64,000 nucleotides of DNA. Origin: an uncultured Clostridia bacterium (lineage in GTDB: Bacteria; Bacillota; Clostridia; Saccharofermentanales; Saccharofermentanaceae). The notes under the pieces were generated by a model, which did not search any database, was not told the DNA's origin, and saw only the letters and a program-made list of their open reading frames with translations. Below are positions 9,126 through 19,821 of this stretch, one piece after another; the stretch's first letter is position 1, and each line of letters begins with the position of its first letter. The translations under genes were made by a program, and so were the position numbers. The stretch is taken from NCBI GenBank assembly GCA_946403085.1, contig CAMIYM010000001.1, positions 62,001 to 126,000 on the forward strand, given 5' to 3'.

Positions 9126-12100
9126 ATGAATGATCAGAATCATCTTACAAAAATAAGTATTCAGCTTGCATCTCCTGAGGTCATCAAGAGCTGGTCACAC
9201 GGTGAGGTAAAGAAGCCGGAGACCATTAATTACCGTACTCAGAGACCTGAGGTCGACGGTCTTTTCTGCGAAAAGATCTTCGGACCTACAAAGTCTTGGG
9301 AATGCCGTTGCGGAAAGTATAAGAAGATCAGATTTAAGGGCATGATCTGCGATAAGTGCGGAGTCGAGGTCACAAAGAACACAGTTCGCCGTGAGAGACT
9401 CGGTCACATCCAGCTCGCTACACCTGTATCACACATCTGGTACTTCAAGACTCAGCCTTCCAAGATCGGCACATTGCTTGACCTTACAGTAAAGCAGCTT
9501 GAGAGTGTACTTTACTATTCCAAGTACATCGTAATCGATCCTGGCAACAGCGTTGAGACAGGTATCAACAAGTACGACATCATTACTGAAGATCAGTACA
9601 AGAGCATCAGAGAAAAGTGCGGCAAGGATTCTTTCGTAGCAAAGATGGGTGCCGAGGCTATCAAGATCCTCTTAGCTGAGCTCAATATCGATGAGATCAT
9701 CGAACAGCTCCAGGAAGAGAAGGTCGGTTCTGTAAGCACACAGAAGCGTCTTAAGATCAACAAGAGACTTGAGATTGCAGAAGCTTTCAAGGCTTCCGGC
9801 AACAAGCCTGAGTGGATGATCCTTGACGTTATCCCGGTTCTTCCTCCGGAACTCCGTCCTATGGTACCTTTGGATGGCGGCCGTTATGCTACTTCAGATC
9901 TTAACGATCTCTACAGAAGAGTTATCGGCAGAAACAACCGTCTTAAGAAGCTCTTGGACCTCGGTGCTCCTGAGATCATCGTAAGAAACGAGAAGAGAAT
10001 GCTTCAGGAAGCAGTTGACGCGTTGATCGACAACGGCCGTCACGGCACACCTGTTAAGGGTTCCACATCTGCTACAAGCAACAGACAGCTCAAGTCACTT
10101 TCTGACATGCTCAAGGGTAAGCAGGGCCGTTTCAGACAGAACCTCCTCGGTAAGCGTGTAGACTACTCCGGACGTTCAGTTATCATCGTAGGACCTGAGC
10201 TTAAGATGCATCAGTGCGGTCTCCCTAAGGAGATGGCATTGGAGCTCTTCAAGCCCTTCGTAATCAAGAAGCTCGTTGAGATCAACGATAAGCTCAATAT
10301 CAAGACAGCCAGAAGACAGGTAGACGCAAGAGTTCCTGAGGTATGGGATATCCTCGAAGACATCATCAGAGATCATCCGGTACTCTTGAACCGTGCTCCT
10401 ACACTCCACAGACTTTCAATCCAGGCATTCGAGCCTGTTCTCGTTGAAGGTCGTGCTATCAAGCTCCATCCGCTCGTCTGCACAGGCTTTAACGCAGACT
10501 TCGACGGTGACCAGATGGCTGTACACGTACCGCTTTCTGCAGAGGCTCAGGCAGAGGCAAGATTCCTCATGCTTTCTACAAACAACCTCCTGAAGCCTCA
10601 GGACGGTAAGCCGGTTACAGTTCCTACACAGGATATGATCCTCGGCTGCTACTACCTCACAATGGAAGTAGAGCACGATAAGGGCGAAGGCATGGTTTTC
10701 GCTTCTATCGATGAGGCTCAGATGGCATATGACGAGCACCAGATCACACTTCACAGCATGATCAAGGTTCGTATCACAAGAGAAGTTAACGGCAAGATGG
10801 AGACAGGTCTTGTAGAGTCCACACTCGGAAGATTCATCTTCAACCAGATCGTTCCTCAGGACTTGGGATTTGTTGACAGAACAAAGCCTGAGAACCACTT
10901 GAAGCTTGAGATCGACTTTGAGCACCTTGCTGATCAGAAGGCAAAGGCTGCAGCTGCCAAGGAAAAGAATCCTGATGCTGAGACCAAGTTCGAGTTCGCT
11001 CTCGGTAAGAAGAAGCTCGAGAAGATCATTGCTAAGTGCATCGCTGTACACGGCCTCGAGAGAACAACAATCTTCCTCGATGACGTTAAGGCTATGGGTT
11101 ACAGATTCTCTACTATCTCCGGTATCTCAATCGGTATCGAAGACATGATCATCCCTGATATCAAGGATAAGATGATCGCAGAAGGTGACGAGAGAGTTGA
11201 AGAGATCAACGAAGCTGCTGAAGAAGGATTCTTCACAGAGACAGAGCGTCACAACGAGGTTACTAAGGTTTGGTCTGAGACTACAAACAACATCACAAAG
11301 GCATTGATGGACAACCTCGATATCTATAACCCGATCAGAATGATGGCTGACTCCGGTGCCCGTGGTTCTAACAACCAGATCAAGCAGCTCGCAGGTATGC
11401 GTGGTCTTATGCAGGATACAACCGGTAACACCATCGAGATCCCGATCAAGTCCAACCTCCGTGAAGGTATGAACGTGCTCGAGTTCTTCATCTCCTCACA
11501 CGGTGCCCGTAAGGCTCTCTCTGATACAGCTCTTAAGACAGCTGAGTCAGGTTACCTTACAAGACGTCTCGTTGACGTTGCTCAGGCAGTTGTTGTTACT
11601 GAGGAAGACTGCGGTACTGATGACTTCACATGGGTTAAGGAGATCACAGAGGTTTCCAACAAGCACACCAATGTCATCAAGTCTCTTAACGACCGTCTCT
11701 ATGGCCGTTATGCTGCAGAGGACATCGTCAACTATCAGACAGGCGAAGTTATCGTTAAGAAGAATGAACTTATCGATGCTCTCAAGGCAGAGGATATCTG
11801 CAAGTCTGTAGATCTCGCTAAGAAGGCAGCTGAAGAGGCAAGACAGGCTGTTAAGGATTCTGTTAAGATCAAGGGCGCTGAGACACCTGAGAAGCTCGCT
11901 GAGCATGACAAGAAGGTTGCAGCTAAGATCGCTGAGGCTGAGGCTTCCGGCAAGATCCTTACAAAGCAGCAGATCGAAGACTTGGGCAAGCTCAAGATCA
12001 GATCAGTATTTGACTGCCGCTCCAGAAGAGGCGTCTGCACAAAGTGCTACGGTATCAACCTCGCTACAGGACGTCCTGTTGCAGTTGGTGAAGCTGTCGG

Positions 12101-13133
12101 TATCATCGCAGCTCAGTCAATCGGTGAGCCTGGTACACAGCTTACAATGAGAACGTTCCACTCCGGTGGTATCGCTGCTTCAGGTGAAGATATCACTCAG
12201 GGTCTCCCTCGAGTTACAGAGATCTTCGAAGCAAGAGATCCTAAGGGTCACGGTATCATCTCTTCTGTTCCGGGTTCTGTTAAGATCGTTGAGAACGAGA
12301 AGACAAAGCAGAAGACTATCGTTGTAACTCCTGTTTACGACGAGGGTGTCGAGCCTATCAGAGATGCTAAGGGTAATCCGATCGAGAAGATGGAATACAA
12401 GGTTCCTTCTCACGCTACTCTTACAGTAACTGACGGTCAGGTAATCGAAGCCGGCGATCAGATCATCGACGGTAAGATCGATCCTAAGGAGATCCTCAGA
12501 GTTAAGGATATCCGTGCCGTTCAGAAGTACATCATCTCCGAGATCACAAAGGTTTACTACACAGGTGGTGGTGTAAACATCAACGATAAGCACATCGAGA
12601 TCATCACAAAGCAGATGATGAGAAGAGTACAGATCGACGATCCGGGTGATACAGGCTTCATGACAGGTACAACTGTTGACTGGTATAACTTCATTTCCAG
12701 AAACAGAGACTGCGAAGAGCAGGGTAAGAAGCCCGCTAACGGCAAGACTATCCTCCTCGGTATCGCTAAGGCAGCAAGTGCTTCTGACTCCTTCATGTCA
12801 GCTGCATCCTTCCAGGAAACAGCTAAGGTTCTTACAGACGCTGTTATCAAGGGTAAGGTCGATCCGCTCATCGGTATCAAGGAGAACGTCATCATCGGTG
12901 CGCTCATTCCTGCCGGTACCGGTATCAAGGCTCACAGCGATATCACAGCTGTTCCTGTTATCAAGGCAAACAGCAAGCTTATCACCGGCCACGAGTATGG
13001 TGAAGCTGAGAGCGACTCTGAGATGTTCGCTAACGAATACCTTGATCAGGTTCAGGCACGCAATGACCTTTTGGACGAGCAGGACCGCCTCGAGTCACAG
13101 CTTGACTCAGATCTTATCAAGGATAAGAAGTAA
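9126..13133 (+). CDS. rpoC: DNA-directed RNA polymerase subunit beta'
   Basis: 1335 aa; [12 protein letters not shown] catalytic motif, CRCGKYKK zinc finger, [15 protein letters not shown]. Confidence 0.98.
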   Translation: MNDQNHLTKISIQLASPEVIKSWSHGEVKKPETINYRTQRPEVDGLFCEKIFGPTKSWECRCGKYKKIRFKGMICDKCGVEVTKNTVRRERLGHIQLATPVSHIWYFKTQPSKIGTLLDLTVKQLESVLYYSKYIVIDPGNSVETGINKYDIITEDQYKSIREKCGKDSFVAKMGAEAIKILLAELNIDEIIEQLQEEKVGSVSTQKRLKINKRLEIAEAFKASGNKPEWMILDVIPVLPPELRPMVPLDGGRYATSDLNDLYRRVIGRNNRLKKLLDLGAPEIIVRNEKRMLQEAVDALIDNGRHGTPVKGSTSATSNRQLKSLSDMLKGKQGRFRQNLLGKRVDYSGRSVIIVGPELKMHQCGLPKEMALELFKPFVIKKLVEINDKLNIKTARRQVDARVPEVWDILEDIIRDHPVLLNRAPTLHRLSIQAFEPVLVEGRAIKLHPLVCTGFNADFDGDQMAVHVPLSAEAQAEARFLMLSTNNLLKPQDGKPVTVPTQDMILGCYYLTMEVEHDKGEGMVFASIDEAQMAYDEHQITLHSMIKVRITREVNGKMETGLVESTLGRFIFNQIVPQDLGFVDRTKPENHLKLEIDFEHLADQKAKAAAAKEKNPDAETKFEFALGKKKLEKIIAKCIAVHGLERTTIFLDDVKAMGYRFSTISGISIGIEDMIIPDIKDKMIAEGDERVEEINEAAEEGFFTETERHNEVTKVWSETTNNITKALMDNLDIYNPIRMMADSGARGSNNQIKQLAGMRGLMQDTTGNTIEIPIKSNLREGMNVLEFFISSHGARKALSDTALKTAESGYLTRRLVDVAQAVVVTEEDCGTDDFTWVKEITEVSNKHTNVIKSLNDRLYGRYAAEDIVNYQTGEVIVKKNELIDALKAEDICKSVDLAKKAAEEARQAVKDSVKIKGAETPEKLAEHDKKVAAKIAEAEASGKILTKQQIEDLGKLKIRSVFDCRSRRGVCTKCYGINLATGRPVAVGEAVGIIAAQSIGEPGTQLTMRTFHSGGIAASGEDITQGLPRVTEIFEARDPKGHGIISSVPGSVKIVENEKTKQKTIVVTPVYDEGVEPIRDAKGNPIEKMEYKVPSHATLTVTDGQVIEAGDQIIDGKIDPKEILRVKDIRAVQKYIISEITKVYYTGGGVNINDKHIEIITKQMMRRVQIDDPGDTGFMTGTTVDWYNFISRNRDCEEQGKKPANGKTILLGIAKAASASDSFMSAASFQETAKVLTDAVIKGKVDPLIGIKENVIIGALIPAGTGIKAHSDITAVPVIKANSKLITGHEYGEAESDSEMFANEYLDQVQARNDLLDEQDRLESQLDSDLIKDKK

Positions 13134-13184
13134 CTTTTTTGTCCCGCAATTGTAAACCAACAGCGGGTCCACACAGTTTATAAT

Positions 13185-13220
13185 GACGCCGGAGGGGTAT
13201 TTTCTCCTCCGGCGTTTTTC
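13185..13220 (+). terminator. Rho-independent terminator after rpoC
   Basis: gacgccggagg...cctccggcgt followed by ttttt. Confidence 0.85.
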
Positions 13221-13347
13221 GTTTGGAAACGCAGTAAACATAAGAGTTTTTGGGCAAACAGCAGGTCCCGAGCCTGAAAATTGCCACAAAAAGCCCGGAA
13301 AAGCTATTGTAAAATATCAATATCGTTATTTTCGGGCACGGAGAGAT

Positions 13348-14682
13348 ATGAAGAAAATAGTATTTAAGTTTAATAAAAAGCAGCATATTCTTGCTGTTGC
13401 TACGGGATTTTTTGCAGCTCTCCCCGTATTATGCCTGCCTATAGGCCTTCGTGAAGGCATGACGCCTGCCATGGCAGTATCTCATGCTTATGAGGCTGTT
13501 TTCGGAAAAGAGAATAATGAAGACGGTGAAGTCGTAATTGAAGACTGGGCTCTGGTTGGTGACAAGAATGAGCTTATCAGCGCAGATTCAGATTACGATA
13601 TCGATGATCCCGGTGCAGTAGAGCCGGGTGAACCTCCGGAACCCGGTGAGGAACCTGATTCCACACAGTCCACAGAGGTAAACGGCACATTAAGCTACAG
13701 CGATATCCCTGCATTTGTTGTATATCAGAAGTACGATAATTCCAATCTCCCCGTAGAGCTCCTGGATCCTGAATTCTTTACAGAAGATAATTCAGTACAG
13801 TATGTAAGAGCCAGCCAGTCGATCCTCAAGAAGACTCCTGACATGGCATCTACAACGATCACTTCGCTTCACGTAGGCCAGCAGCTTACACGTGTCGGAA
13901 TCGGTGATACATGGTCGAAGGTCGTTACCGAGAAGGGTGCAGAGGGATACGTTCTTACAGAATCCATCCAGGATACAATGGTCACCGTAAAGGTAGACAG
14001 AGTTGTATGGGTAGATACAGGAAGCCTCATCATTCGAAAAGAGCCTTCAGCTTCTTCAGAGCAGATCGGCATCGTTAATCAGGATGCAAGACTCTATGCA
14101 AGCGCTATCGTAGGTGATAAGTGGTATAAGGTTAAGACATCAAGCGGCAAGGTCGGATACGTATATAAGTCTTATACGACCTCCATGGCTCCGCCGACTC
14201 CTACACCTACTAATACTCCGAAGCCGAAGAATACAAGCAATAATTCTTCCAGCAGTAAGAGCAGTTCTTCAAAGACTACAACCAAGTACGGAAATACTAA
14301 GAGACTCCCGAAGATCACCGGTAAGAATGGTCAGAGTATCGTTAATATCGCAAAGTCTATGCTCGGTGTTAGATACAAGTTCGCAGGAGCTTCCTCAAAG
14401 GGAATCGACTGCTCAGGTCTCGTTATGTATTGCTATGCTCAGGTAGGTGTCTCAGTGCCTCACGGTGCTACACAGATCTGGAAGAGATCCGGTGTAAGCG
14501 TACCGAGAAGCCAGATCAAGGTAGGAGACGTTATCTGTTACGATTACGGCAGCTACTGCGGACACGTTGCGATCTACGTCGGTAATGGACAGGTAATCCA
14601 CGCATCAAGCACCAGAGGTAAGGTCTGCTACGGAAACCTCGACATGATGAAGATCAAAGCGATAAAACGTATTATTCAGTAA
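13348..14682 (+). CDS. Secreted SH3-domain plus NlpC/P60 peptidoglycan hydrolase
   Basis: Likely start ATG 13348 (MKKIVFKFNKKQH); two SH3-like repeats; NlpC/P60 motif GIDCSGLVMYCYAQVGVSVPHG and later His; Pro/Thr/Ser linker. Confidence 0.88.
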   Translation: MKKIVFKFNKKQHILAVATGFFAALPVLCLPIGLREGMTPAMAVSHAYEAVFGKENNEDGEVVIEDWALVGDKNELISADSDYDIDDPGAVEPGEPPEPGEEPDSTQSTEVNGTLSYSDIPAFVVYQKYDNSNLPVELLDPEFFTEDNSVQYVRASQSILKKTPDMASTTITSLHVGQQLTRVGIGDTWSKVVTEKGAEGYVLTESIQDTMVTVKVDRVVWVDTGSLIIRKEPSASSEQIGIVNQDARLYASAIVGDKWYKVKTSSGKVGYVYKSYTTSMAPPTPTPTNTPKPKNTSNNSSSSKSSSSKTTTKYGNTKRLPKITGKNGQSIVNIAKSMLGVRYKFAGASSKGIDCSGLVMYCYAQVGVSVPHGATQIWKRSGVSVPRSQIKVGDVICYDYGSYCGHVAIYVGNGQVIHASSTRGKVCYGNLDMMKIKAIKRIIQ

Positions 14683-14691
14683 GAGATTATA

Positions 14692-14719
14692 GAAGGCGGT
14701 CTTGAAGGACCGCCTTTTT
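14692..14719 (+). terminator. Rho-independent terminator
   Basis: aggcggtc-ttgaag-gaccgcct followed by ttttg. Confidence 0.8.
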
Positions 14720-14799
14720 GTTGCAGTTGTCTGTTGTACTTGGAAGCTCCTTTGATTTAGAATTCTATATGTGATTTACAAAGACAATTAACGGAGATA

Positions 14800-15423
14800 A
14801 TGGATATGGCAGAAAGAACACTTTACGGTTTTTTGGACGAACTTTCTTCCGGCGCACCGACACCCGGCGGCGGCGGAGCATCAGCAGTATGCGGCGCTAT
14901 CGCTGCAGCTCTTGGCTCAATGGTAGGTAATCTTACGAGCGGTAAGAAGAAGTATGCCGAATACCAGGAAGAGATAGAAGTGGCTATCGCCAAGTGCGGT
15001 TCACTCGTAAAGGAATTCGAGGCACTGGGTGAGAAGGATGAGGAGGTTTTCGAGCCTCTCGCAAAAGCTTATTCCATTCCGAAGGATCAGGAAGGCAGAG
15101 ATGAGATCCTTGAAGGTGTTCTCAAGCAGGCGAGCACGGCACCTTTCGAAGTAGTCGAAAAGGCGTACGAGACAGCTCTCGTTCTTGCGCGTCTTGCAAT
15201 TATCGGTTCAAGACTTGCGATAAGCGACGTCGGTGTTGCTGCAGCAGCCTGTGATACGGCAGCAAAGGGTGCGGCAATGAACGTCTATATCAATACAGAG
15301 TCCATGAAGGACAGAGCATATGCTGAAGACCTCAATAAGAAAACGGATGATCTGGTAGCTCAGACATCAGAGATCTGTGCTAAGGTCTATGAGCAGGTAA
15401 AAACAATTCTGATCGGCGGTTAA
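14800..15423 (+). CDS. fchA: Formimidoyl/methenyl-THF cyclodeaminase/cyclohydrolase family protein
   Basis: FLDELSSGAPTPGGGGASAVCGAIAAALGSMVGNLT typical of the FTCD cyclodeaminase family; adjacent to folD. Confidence 0.85.
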   Translation: MDMAERTLYGFLDELSSGAPTPGGGGASAVCGAIAAALGSMVGNLTSGKKKYAEYQEEIEVAIAKCGSLVKEFEALGEKDEEVFEPLAKAYSIPKDQEGRDEILEGVLKQASTAPFEVVEKAYETALVLARLAIIGSRLAISDVGVAAAACDTAAKGAAMNVYINTESMKDRAYAEDLNKKTDDLVAQTSEICAKVYEQVKTILIGG

Positions 15424-15427
15424 TGAG

Positions 15428-16273
15428 ATGATAAGACTTGGTGGCAAGGAAGTTGCAGATAAGATAATGGAAGATCTCAGAGTTAAAGTCTCTGAGTTAA
15501 AGAGCAAGGGTGTAAGCCCCAAGCTTGCTATCCTGCGTGTAGGTGCAAGAGAGGATGACTTAGCTTACGAGCGCGGAGTGCTCAAGCGCTTTGAGACTAT
15601 CGATGTCGAAGTTGAAGTTACAGCTCTTGATGCAGGCGTATCACAGGACGAGCTGGATAAGGCTTTTGACAGCATCAATAACGATCCCAAGGTTCACGGA
15701 ATCCTTGTATTCAGACCTTTGCCGAAGCCGCTTAGTGACGAACATATGAGAAGAACGATCGATCCCGGCAAGGACGTCGACTTCATGGATATCCGTAATA
15801 TGGAAAATGTTCTTGCAGGTGTTCCCGGTGCTGCTGCTCCCTGTACGGCAGAAGCTGTTATGGCCTTGATCAAGCACTATAACATCGAGACAAAAGGCAA
15901 GAAGGTCACAGTAGTAGGAAGAAGCCTTGTAATCGGAAAGCCCGTAGCACTCCTTCTTACGACAGCTAATGCGACAGTTACAGTCTGCCATACAAAGACA
16001 GTAGATATGGAAGCTGAGTGCAGGAATGCTGACATCATCGTAGCTTGCTGCGGTGTTGCCAAGCTCATAAATGAGAATTACGTTAAGCCCGGACAGATCG
16101 TCATCGATGTCGGAATGAATGTCGACGAGAACGGCAAACTCTGCGGCGATGTTGATTATGAGAAGGTATCCGGGATAGCAGAAGCTGCCACACCGGTACC
16201 GGGAGGAGTAGGATCTATCACGACAGCAATCCTTTTGAAGCACGTTGTCGATAACGCTGAAAGGCAGGTCTGA
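15428..16273 (+). CDS. folD: Bifunctional methylene-THF dehydrogenase / methenyl-THF cyclohydrolase
   Basis: GILVFRPLPKPL, VVGRSLVIGKPVALLL, TPVPGGVGSITTAILL motifs. Confidence 0.93.
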   Translation: MIRLGGKEVADKIMEDLRVKVSELKSKGVSPKLAILRVGAREDDLAYERGVLKRFETIDVEVEVTALDAGVSQDELDKAFDSINNDPKVHGILVFRPLPKPLSDEHMRRTIDPGKDVDFMDIRNMENVLAGVPGAAAPCTAEAVMALIKHYNIETKGKKVTVVGRSLVIGKPVALLLTTANATVTVCHTKTVDMEAECRNADIIVACCGVAKLINENYVKPGQIVIDVGMNVDENGKLCGDVDYEKVSGIAEAATPVPGGVGSITTAILLKHVVDNAERQV

Positions 16274-17496
16274 TGTCGCCTCAAAAAGAGACTGATAAGA
16301 GCAGGATGCTCAAGGCGATGAAGCTTCGCAATGACTGTCCCGTCGCAAAGAAATGCGGCGGCTGTTCTTATACGGGAAGGACTTATTTCGAGCAGTCAGT
16401 CGCGAAGGAGAAGAGGGTGGAAAGGCTTATCTCGCCCTTCTGTGAGGTCCTGCCGATCCATCACTGTGAGAATCCTCTGTTCTACCGTAACAAGGTACAT
16501 TCGGCTTTTAAGAGGCTTAAGAACGGCCGCATTATCTGCGGTCCTTATGAATCCGGCTCGCACCGTATTGTAGAGACCGACTCCTGTCTTATAGAGAACA
16601 AGACTGCCACGGCGATCATTAGAGACTGCGCCGATATCGCAACAAAACTGAAGATAAAGATCTATGACGAGACCAAGGCCATAGGCGACCTTCGAAGGGT
16701 CCTTGTAAGGACTGCAGATGCCACGGGCGAAGTCATGGTCGTCCTCGTTATCGGAAGTAATTATTTCGCGAAAAAGAAGGCATTTTCGGATGAACTCCTG
16801 AAGCGTCACCCGGAGATAACCACACTTCTCATAAACATAAACAAGCGCCACGATTCAATGATCCTGGGCAGCGATGAAGTAAAGAAGATTAAAGGCAATG
16901 GTTATATCACTGACATTGTCCTAGGCAAGACGTTCAGAGTCTCTGCAGATTCATTCATGCAGTCTAATCACGACCAGGCTGAGATCCTTTATTCTGAAGC
17001 TATAAGACTTGCAGAGTTTGACGGTAATGAAGTATGTATCGATGCATACTGCGGAACCGGTTCGACTACGCTTTCTTTTGCTGATTATGTAGGCTCGATC
17101 ACCGGAGTCGAGATCAAGGAAGCAGCATATAAAGATGCTCTGAAGAACGCTTCTGTAAACAAGGTTAAGAACGCTAACTTCGTTAACGGTGATGCCACCA
17201 AGTACATGGAGAGCCTCGCGAAAAAAGACGCAAAGATCGACTGCGTTATCTTAGATCCGACAAGGGCAGGTACTACCGTAAAGTTCATTAAGGCATGCGG
17301 CAGATTAAATCCATCGAAGATCGTCTATATATCATGCTGTCCCGAGACTCTTGCAAGAGATCTTAAGATCTTTAAAAGCCAGGGATATGAAGCTCAGATC
17401 GCAAGGCCTGTGGATATGTTCCCGTGGACTGATAAGATAGAGACGGTAGTCGTTCTTTCCAAGGAAATTGAAGAAGAGAATTCAATGCCTGAGTGA
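16273..17496 (+). CDS. rlmD: 23S rRNA (uracil-5-)-methyltransferase, RumA/RlmD family
   Basis: Fe-S cysteines CPVAKKCGGC, SFMQSNHDQAE, DAYCGTGSTTL, LDPTRAGT, YISCCPETLARDL; overlaps the folD stop. Confidence 0.88.
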   Translation: MSPQKETDKSRMLKAMKLRNDCPVAKKCGGCSYTGRTYFEQSVAKEKRVERLISPFCEVLPIHHCENPLFYRNKVHSAFKRLKNGRIICGPYESGSHRIVETDSCLIENKTATAIIRDCADIATKLKIKIYDETKAIGDLRRVLVRTADATGEVMVVLVIGSNYFAKKKAFSDELLKRHPEITTLLININKRHDSMILGSDEVKKIKGNGYITDIVLGKTFRVSADSFMQSNHDQAEILYSEAIRLAEFDGNEVCIDAYCGTGSTTLSFADYVGSITGVEIKEAAYKDALKNASVNKVKNANFVNGDATKYMESLAKKDAKIDCVILDPTRAGTTVKFIKACGRLNPSKIVYISCCPETLARDLKIFKSQGYEAQIARPVDMFPWTDKIETVVVLSKEIEEENSMPE

Positions 17497-17531
17497 TACA
17501 TTAAGTAGTTTAAATAAAAGGGGCAGATATT

Positions 17532-17948
17532 ATGAGCAATGTATTGAAAAAGACATCCGCGGTCATTCTGTGTGCATTTATTCTTATTGCCTGCGTTGCC
17601 TGCAGCCTTGATGAAAAGAGCAAGGTCGATAGAAATGCCGGGAAGGCAGATATCACTTCCACATGGACTTTTGATCATGCGGTAAACAAGGGCAAGAATG
17701 TACCGCGTCTTGCTACAGATAAGGATGAAGATCCTAATATTCCTCACTTTTCATCTGATGGAAAAACATTCACTTTTAACATTAGAGCGAAGAATACCTA
17801 CAAGGGTACAGTTACAGATAATGGCGACGGCACTTATACTTTGACTTACCGCGAAGATAAGCCGAAGGTCAAGGCGGTAATTGAAGGCAACTCCCTGACG
17901 ATAGTGGTGAGCGAGAACAGCTCAGTCGTCTTCGTCGTTAAGAAATGA
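17532..17948 (+). CDS. Putative lipoprotein
   Basis: Signal MSNVLKKTSAVILCAFILIACVACSLDEKS with lipobox; unknown domain. Confidence 0.75.
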   Translation: MSNVLKKTSAVILCAFILIACVACSLDEKSKVDRNAGKADITSTWTFDHAVNKGKNVPRLATDKDEDPNIPHFSSDGKTFTFNIRAKNTYKGTVTDNGDGTYTLTYREDKPKVKAVIEGNSLTIVVSENSSVVFVVKK

Positions 17949-18086
17949 CTTCCTGACAAAGCATTTCTTATACATTTGCTACGATTTTTAACACAAAATG
18001 CCATCGGCTGTTAATTACAGTTGGTGGTGTTTTGTTTTTCCGGTATTTAGAATAATGTTAAAAATTAGGGCAAAGGTGGTAGATTT

Positions 18087-19175
18087 ATGAGAAAGTCATA
18101 CATAGACAACTTGAGATGGGTAACTGTCGTGCTGGTCGTCTTATATCATGTTTTTTACATGTATAACGGCCAGGGGATCCAGGGCACGCTCGGAAAGATC
18201 ACGGATCTGGAAGTGCAGTACTACGATCTGTATCAGTACATTGTATATCCGTGGTTCATGGCACTTCTTTTCATCGTCTCAGGTGTCAGTGCGAGATACT
18301 ATCTAGAAAAGCATACAGGCAAGGAATTCATAAAGAGCAGGACCGTAAAGCTTCTTGTGCCATCCACGATAGGACTCTTTGCTTTCCAGTTTATACAGGG
18401 ATATATCAATGCATCTTTAAGCGGGGCGGGTTCTATCGAGGCTCCCGGGTTCGTAAGATTCATTATTTATTGTCTTTCAGGAATCGGCGTGCTCTGGTAT
18501 ATCCAGATGCTCTGGCCGTTCTCTCTTGCGATCGTCCTTATAAAGAAGATCGACAAAGACCGTTTCTGGAATATCTGCAGGAAGACACCTTTCTGGGTAT
18601 TGCTTCTTATAGCACCGCTCTTCTATGGTGCCGGACAGATCCTCAATACACCGATAATCGTCTGCTACAGATTCGGACTCTATTTCCTGGCATATCTTCT
18701 CGGATATTTTGTCTTCTCTCACGATGAGGTAATAGAAGTTACGAAGAGATTTTTCTGGCTTTTCGCTGTTATAGCAGTTGGTCTCGGAACTGCATTCTGC
18801 ATCGTCTGCTTCGGTCAGAACTATGCTGATAATCCGGTATATCGTTCACCGCTGTTCCTCTTATACGGATGGTTCGGTTGTGTCGCTATGATTGGCGGAT
18901 TTGCGAAGTTTTTCGACTTTTCGAATAACTTCACGAAGTGGATGGGATCTCACAGCTGGGGCCTTTATATCTTCCACTATCTGGGAATCTCACTGGTCGC
19001 ACTCTATCTTGCAAAGCCGGGTCTTATTCCGGCCTGGGCAAGCTATCTCCTGAGCGCAATAGCAGGTTTTGGATTATCATATATATTGTACTTTGTTATC
19101 TCGAAGATACCGTTCTTCAGATGGGCAGTACTGGGTATCTCTAAGAAGAAGGAGAGCAAAAATGTTCAAGGATAA
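18087..19175 (+). CDS. Membrane acyltransferase, acyltransferase-3 family
   Basis: MRKSYIDNLRWVTVVLVVLYHVFYMY N-terminus and about 10 TM segments typical of the family. Confidence 0.85.
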   Translation: MRKSYIDNLRWVTVVLVVLYHVFYMYNGQGIQGTLGKITDLEVQYYDLYQYIVYPWFMALLFIVSGVSARYYLEKHTGKEFIKSRTVKLLVPSTIGLFAFQFIQGYINASLSGAGSIEAPGFVRFIIYCLSGIGVLWYIQMLWPFSLAIVLIKKIDKDRFWNICRKTPFWVLLLIAPLFYGAGQILNTPIIVCYRFGLYFLAYLLGYFVFSHDEVIEVTKRFFWLFAVIAVGLGTAFCIVCFGQNYADNPVYRSPLFLLYGWFGCVAMIGGFAKFFDFSNNFTKWMGSHSWGLYIFHYLGISLVALYLAKPGLIPAWASYLLSAIAGFGLSYILYFVISKIPFFRWAVLGISKKKESKNVQG

Positions 19176-19584
19176 TCTTATTGAACTTAGAAAATATCAT
19201 GATCTCTCGCAGGAGGAGCTTGCCGATATGATCGGTGTCTCACGCCAGACTCTCTCGAAATATGAGACCGGCGAGTCTTTGCCTGATATCGAGAAGTGTA
19301 AGCTCTTAGCTGATGCTTTCGGTGTCTCCATAGACGATCTGTTGAATTACGACAAGAAGAGCGGTGAGAACCTGGGGCTTGGAGTGCCTCCCAAAGGCAA
19401 GCATATCTTCGGCATGGTCAAGGTAGGAGATAAAGGCCAGATCGTGCTTCCTGCAAAGGCAAGAAAGATATTCGACATCAATCCCGGCGACAACGTTCTC
19501 ATACTTGGCGATGAAGGCCAGGGCCTGGCGATAATTAAGGAAAAAGGACTTCTGGATCTTTTAAGGAACGCTCGAAAAGCATAA
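19162..19584 (+). CDS. XRE-family HTH regulator fused to an AbrB/SpoVT-like C-terminal domain
   Basis: MFKDNLIELRKYHDLSQEELADMIGVSRQTLSKYETGESLPD (HTH) plus VKVGDKGQIVLPAKARKIFDINPGDNVLILGDE (AbrB-like); overlaps the acyltransferase gene by 14 nt. Confidence 0.85.
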   Translation: MFKDNLIELRKYHDLSQEELADMIGVSRQTLSKYETGESLPDIEKCKLLADAFGVSIDDLLNYDKKSGENLGLGVPPKGKHIFGMVKVGDKGQIVLPAKARKIFDINPGDNVLILGDEGQGLAIIKEKGLLDLLRNARKA

Positions 19585-19642
19585 GCCTGGCCGGTGATCG
19601 TAAGCCCGCTTTTCCGGCACGTGCTCAGAAGGCAACTTTTCA

Positions 19643-19755
19643 GTCAACATTTTCGCGAAAAAAGGCGACCAAAATGTTGAAAAACGCTTAAAGTCGTCAA
19701 AACAGTCAACATTTATGCCAAAAAAGTTGACTGAAATGTTGATTCGCGTGGTTTG
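19643..19755. repeat. Intergenic word-repeat island A: two ~62-bp units with GTCAACATTT / AAATGTTGA
   Basis: GTCAACATTT at 19643-19652 and 19705-19714; AAATGTTGA at 19672-19680 and 19734-19742. Confidence 0.75.
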
Positions 19756-19765
19756 CTCAAAAACA

Positions 19766-19800
19766 AAAGAGGCGCCTCACATATGAGGACGCCTCTTTTT
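19766..19800. terminator. Bidirectional terminator between convergent genes
   Basis: aaaagaggcgcctca...tgaggacgcctctttttt-like stem between XRE-AbrB (+) and hflC (-). Confidence 0.8.
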
Positions 19801-19821
19801 CGCTGTTATCTGAATAAAAGC

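Noticed and set aside
10416-11051. 211-aa minus-strand ORF inside rpoC, and similar ORFs across rpoB/rpoC
   Set aside because: Shadow ORFs opposite highly conserved genes with no RBS or recognizable product.
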